This document shows, piece after piece, positions 60,765 to 64,000 of a DNA stretch of 64,000 nucleotides; position 1 is the stretch's first letter; every line of letters starts with the position of its first letter. The notes beneath the pieces were generated by a model. It had not been told where the DNA came from. It saw nothing but the letters and a program-made list of their open reading frames with translations, and did no database searches. The stretch is from Ciona intestinalis. Lineage: Eukaryota; Chordata; Ascidiacea; Phlebobranchia; Cionidae. A program made the translations under genes and the position numbers. The DNA lies in contig NC_020167.2 in assembly GCF_000224145.3 (NCBI RefSeq), positions 800,927 to 864,926 on the forward strand. Reading direction: 5' to 3'.

Positions 60765-61676
60765 TTAAGTTTCGTCACCGAGACAGAATTGTCGTAAAAC
60801 AATAATCGAACATATTTCACTGCAACATCTTTTTGCGATAAACCGTTTTGTTCGCCTCGTGTGTTTGCTCAGTTTCTTTGATGAACGCAACGATCTGTGT
60901 ATAAGAAAGTCCACTTAGTCACGTGTTTCGAGAAATCTTAGAAGTCAGGTAAAAATAAACGCACGCTGTGCAGTTTTTAATGTGTGCTCCGTGTGTGTAT
61001 AGTTTTTAATGTGTGCTCCGTGTAAATTTAACCCAACAAAATCAATTACCTAAATACGTGGGATGCATTCGGTGAGGGCGTTGTCACATCATTAGTGTTG
61101 TTGTGCGGGTATGGGGAAACAACTCGCTGTGGTGAAGCAGAAGTTGTTATTGCAATGTCTTGCCGGTCACCTGTCATAATAATGCATATCGTTCTAAATA
61201 AGATAACTGCACGGAACACCATATATAAACTATTTAAACAAACACAAAACACGCGCGCGTTTAATGCAGCCACTAATTATTTTTCCAATTCATACAACAT
61301 TTTAATGTTTGTAATAAGTATGCGGAATAAGTACAAGACAAAGGCAAGTCAAAATGACGATATACTTACTTATTCGGCTTTCCGTAATGCACGTGAAACG
61401 ACATATTGGGTGAAAATTAATTTCAGTTCCACAGAATTTTGTTCTAAACACAGAACATAACTTGGGTGTCCATACTTCCTGTAAGCACATATATCTCATG
61501 CTGTTAACAAGTCTACTGCCGCACGACAGAGCAAATCGTTTCCTTCCATGCGCAATGCTCGAACCCGGAAATATTGCCATGCAGGTAACGACTATGCAGG
61601 TAACGAGACACAGGCGCCTATAAGTACCCCCAGAACTTGGCCGAGTAGCTGACACAACTCTAGAAGTTTCCGACAT
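60765..61676 (-). CDS. INS-L: Insulin/relaxin-family peptide precursor 2
   Basis: Second insulin-family preprohormone, 185 residues, three exons on the minus strand: 61676-61370, 61170-61050, 60894-60765 (TAA). A polar N-terminus of about 20 residues precedes a hydrophobic signal core, then RKR and the B chain FALSCGSRLVNSMRYMCLQ with the 11-residue cysteine spacing. The B exon continues for about 35 residues with four extra cysteines (KLC, KFC, PIC, FTC). Exon 2 is a Ser/Thr/Pro-rich C-peptide. Exon 3 carries a basic site RRTKR, then the A chain FIAKRCCSEICSIIVLRQFC with the classic CC-x3-C-x8-C pattern, a short tail and stop. Its intron phases (1, then 2) equal those of the neighbour at 54.9-56.1 kb, which points to tandem duplication, yet the chains differ greatly. 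An AG about 40 bases upstream of the ATG could be a leader acceptor. The extra cysteines make the folding and processing of this precursor hard to predict. Confidence 0.9.
60971..61026 (+). repeat. Short tandem duplication
   Basis: The segment agtttttaatgtgtgctccg occurs twice in a row, inside intron 2 of insulin-like gene 2. Confidence 0.8.
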
Positions 61677-62188
61677 TACTTTGTTTTGTGCTTGAAGAGT
61701 AACTGCCTGTTTCTAAACTCAAGTCAACAAATCAAGAACGAGAATTATTCAATCATAGAAACAGCAGCAAAATAGTTTGTTGAACATTTTAATTCAAGTT
61801 GTTTACTACTAATCAAGGAAAGTCGTTGAAAGATTTTATGCAGCTGTCACCAACCCGGCACTTCTGCCTAATCCCTTTATCTTGTTGCTTTTTGCTCCTT
61901 ACCTTTGCACTTCGTTCCAGAACAACACGAAATAGCGTCCAAACTCACACGACAGGGTCGTAAATATTTGCGAAGGTTGAGAACTTTTTTCTTTTTATAC
62001 TCAAACAACAATGCGGCCAGACCGGTACCGTGCAACGAAAGAAATTAGTAAACCCATAAACAGGCGGCATGATACGATTATAGCCTCCGTAAAGCTTGTT
62101 AGGCTACTTAAAGCTTGTAAGGCTTTTTATTGGAACTAAAAACTGCAAAAGTGTGTCACACAAACTCAATGCATTTGCTATATCATAG

Positions 62189-62392
62189 GTATAGTGGGGT
62201 GGGGGAAAGACGGGACACCCTTAGCACATAATATTCAAACATCCGAATCGTGTTTTAAACAATTACCAACGATCTATGGGAGTCGTTAGGACACGTGTTC
62301 TATAATTCTTTAAATGTTCTTTGTTTACTACCCAATAGGACAAGAAAATAGAATGAAAAGGTGTACCATTTTCCCCACCCAACTATACTTCT
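62189..62392 (+). repeat. MITE copy
   Basis: Near full-length copy upstream of insulin-like gene 2. Confidence 0.85.
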
Positions 62393-62569
62393 TTTTATTC
62401 CAGTTTTAAATAGTTTGATTTGCGCTGCGTTTTTTATGCAAAGCTAATAAGGGGTGCACATTTTATAGTTTATTAGAATTTCTTTTGGAGGTTTTGTTTT
62501 TCCATCATGATCCAAACTCTATATAAACCTTCCTTAAAGCCTACTTCTCCTTTAGTACGTATTGTGTTT

Positions 62570-62743
62570 TGAATGAATGAATGGAACTTACTTTATCCTC
62601 GCGTGGCCGGAAAACAACAATCGTTATCACACGGGTTTAACACCTCGTGCCAGCTTACGAGTTACCATGTATGTTATACTTTGTGGGTGATTATTTTTTG
62701 GGGGATTTTTTTATGTTTTTTATGTATGGCTGATAATTTGGAC
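62570..62743 (-). repeat. tRNA-derived SINE, cut by gap
   Basis: Good reverse copy that runs into the assembly gap. Confidence 0.85.
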
Positions 62744-62997
62744 NNNNNNNNNNNNNNNNNNNNNNNNNNNNNNNNNNNNNNNNNNNNNNNNNNNNNNNNN
62801 NNNNNNNNNNNNNNNNNNNNNNNNNNNNNNNNNNNNNNNNNNNNNNNNNNNNNNNNNNNNNNNNNNNNNNNNNNNNNNNNNNNNNNNNNNNNNNNNNNNN
62901 NNNNNNNNNNNNNNNNNNNNNNNNNNNNNNNNNNNNNNNNNNNNNNNNNNNNNNNNNNNNNNNNNNNNNNNNNNNNNNNNNNNNNNNNNNNNNNNNN
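62744..62997. other. Assembly gap
   Basis: 254 N bases starting inside a SINE copy. Confidence 0.99.
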
Positions 62998-63162
62998 TGC
63001 TCATTTGCTATATAATTCCATTCTCTTCGTTGATTTAATCGATGCTGTATGATCTTCGCTACCGTAAGTAAAAATGTGTTAAGTAGCTACATACCTCCTA
63101 AGACATTTGATTTATTATGTGTTTTGTCGACGAACTTTACATATATTGTTAACACATATATA

Positions 63163-63345
63163 TGAATAAATGTAACTAAAATACCCTCTCGCGGCGGGGC
63201 AACGACAGTCGTTATAACACGTGTGTTTTCCTTTAGGCCTACACGCCTTGGCCGCTTATGAGTTGACACGTATTATGTAACTTTGTGAGTAATTCATTTT
63301 TTTAATATTTAATTTTTTTGTATGGCTGACAATTTTGATATATAT
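63163..63345 (-). repeat. SINE, 3' half
   Basis: Diverged reverse copy. Confidence 0.7.
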
Positions 63346-63403
63346 TATCAGCTACCACACAAAGAGAGTGAATCCAACTGTCATATTTAAAGTTTTCAAA
63401 ATA

Positions 63404-63518
63404 AATAAATGTAACTTTTTGTCCTTGCGTGGCCGGAAAACGACAATCGTTATCACACGACTGTTCATACACTTTGCGTCAGTACGAATGTATGAAACTT
63501 TGTGGGTAATTGTTTGCT
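63404..63518 (-). repeat. SINE, 3' end
   Basis: Reverse tail portion, closely followed by the MITE at 63524. Confidence 0.7.
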
Positions 63519-63523
63519 TTATA

Positions 63524-63691
63524 ATTAGAGGGAAAAGACGGGACATCTTTAGCACATAATATCCAACTATCTGGACCATGTTTTACACAATTTACGAAAG
63601 AGGATACCGTTTAATAAATCTTTGCATCAATTACCAAATGGGACAGGACTAAACTGTGTACCATCTTTCCCCACTCCAATATATTCTATAG
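63524..63691 (+). repeat. MITE copy, diverged
   Basis: Recognisable from gacgggacatctttagcaca to ccatctttccccactcc. Confidence 0.75.
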
Positions 63692-64000
63692 CTCACAATT
63701 TTAACCCCATGAGTGCCCACTGGGTTGAAGCATTTTCCGCGCCACCAATAGACGCATCTAATCAGGCATTGATAGCATTGTTTAAAGCAAAACTCATTTA
63801 CCAACGTTCAAAGTATGTAATATTACAAGTGCAAAAATTCTGTTTAACAAAAGCGCTCTGTTTAACTGTTACAAGACCTTTTGAATTTATACAAACTACA
63901 AACCATTATTCGCACGTTACATCCATCAACTTCAACCTCGGCAACCATCCACGTTGTGACGTTTAAGATGATTACGTCATACTAGTTGATGATGTCACAT

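Larger units (their letters stand above)
61677..64000. other. 5' flank of insulin-like gene 2 and repeats
   Basis: A TATAAAAA on the minus strand near 61994-62001 might belong to a promoter about 320 bp upstream of the ATG. The remainder is MITE, SINE and gap. Confidence 0.4.

Overview
This is a stretch of an animal nuclear genome, almost certainly a sea squirt of the genus Ciona (C. intestinalis type). The reasons are: AT-rich DNA; compact multi-exon genes with GT-AG introns, some very short (51 bp at 25631-25681); chordate-type orthologues that each match one vertebrate family; two insulin-like genes in tandem; and the same tRNA-derived SINE and the same ~190-200 bp MITE recurring every few kb, both like families described from Ciona (named from memory, not searched). 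All splice models were built by hand from reading frame, splice-site and phase agreement.

Layout. 1.3-4.8 kb, minus: a core-2-type beta-1,6-N-acetylglucosaminyltransferase (GT14) with an in-frame stop in a core motif. 7.1-8.7 kb: a broken Ty3/Gypsy relic. 9.9-21.6 kb, minus: diacylglycerol lipase alpha-like (DAGLA), 19 readable exons and one probably lost in an assembly gap. 23.7-28.5 kb, minus: an ARHGAP6-like RhoGAP, 15 exons. 32.1-40.7 kb, plus: complete ALDH16A1, 20 exons. 42.1-51.0 kb, plus: complete EXT1 (heparan sulfate co-polymerase), 11 exons. 54.9-56.1 kb and 60.8-61.7 kb, minus: two three-exon insulin/relaxin-family genes. Two N gaps lie at 19547-19915 and 62744-62997.

The genes do not form a pathway: they are separate housekeeping or signalling loci on both strands with 1-4 kb between them. 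GCNT and EXT1 are both Golgi glycosyltransferases but belong to different pathways. The functional highlights are the paired insulin-like genes with the same intron phases but very different chains, an ALDH16A1 that keeps the catalytic Cys, Glu and Asn in its first domain, a GC-AG intron just after the DAGL catalytic-serine exon, and the premature stop in the GCNT gene.

Intergenic DNA and large introns are filled with repeats: about 18 MITE copies, about 18 SINE copies, a second tRNA-like repeat pair, an (ATT)n-tailed repeat, one hAT-like miniature element with target duplications, a 17-bp tandem repeat and two palindromes. No CRISPR, rRNA, stand-alone tRNA gene or bacterial-type operon was seen.
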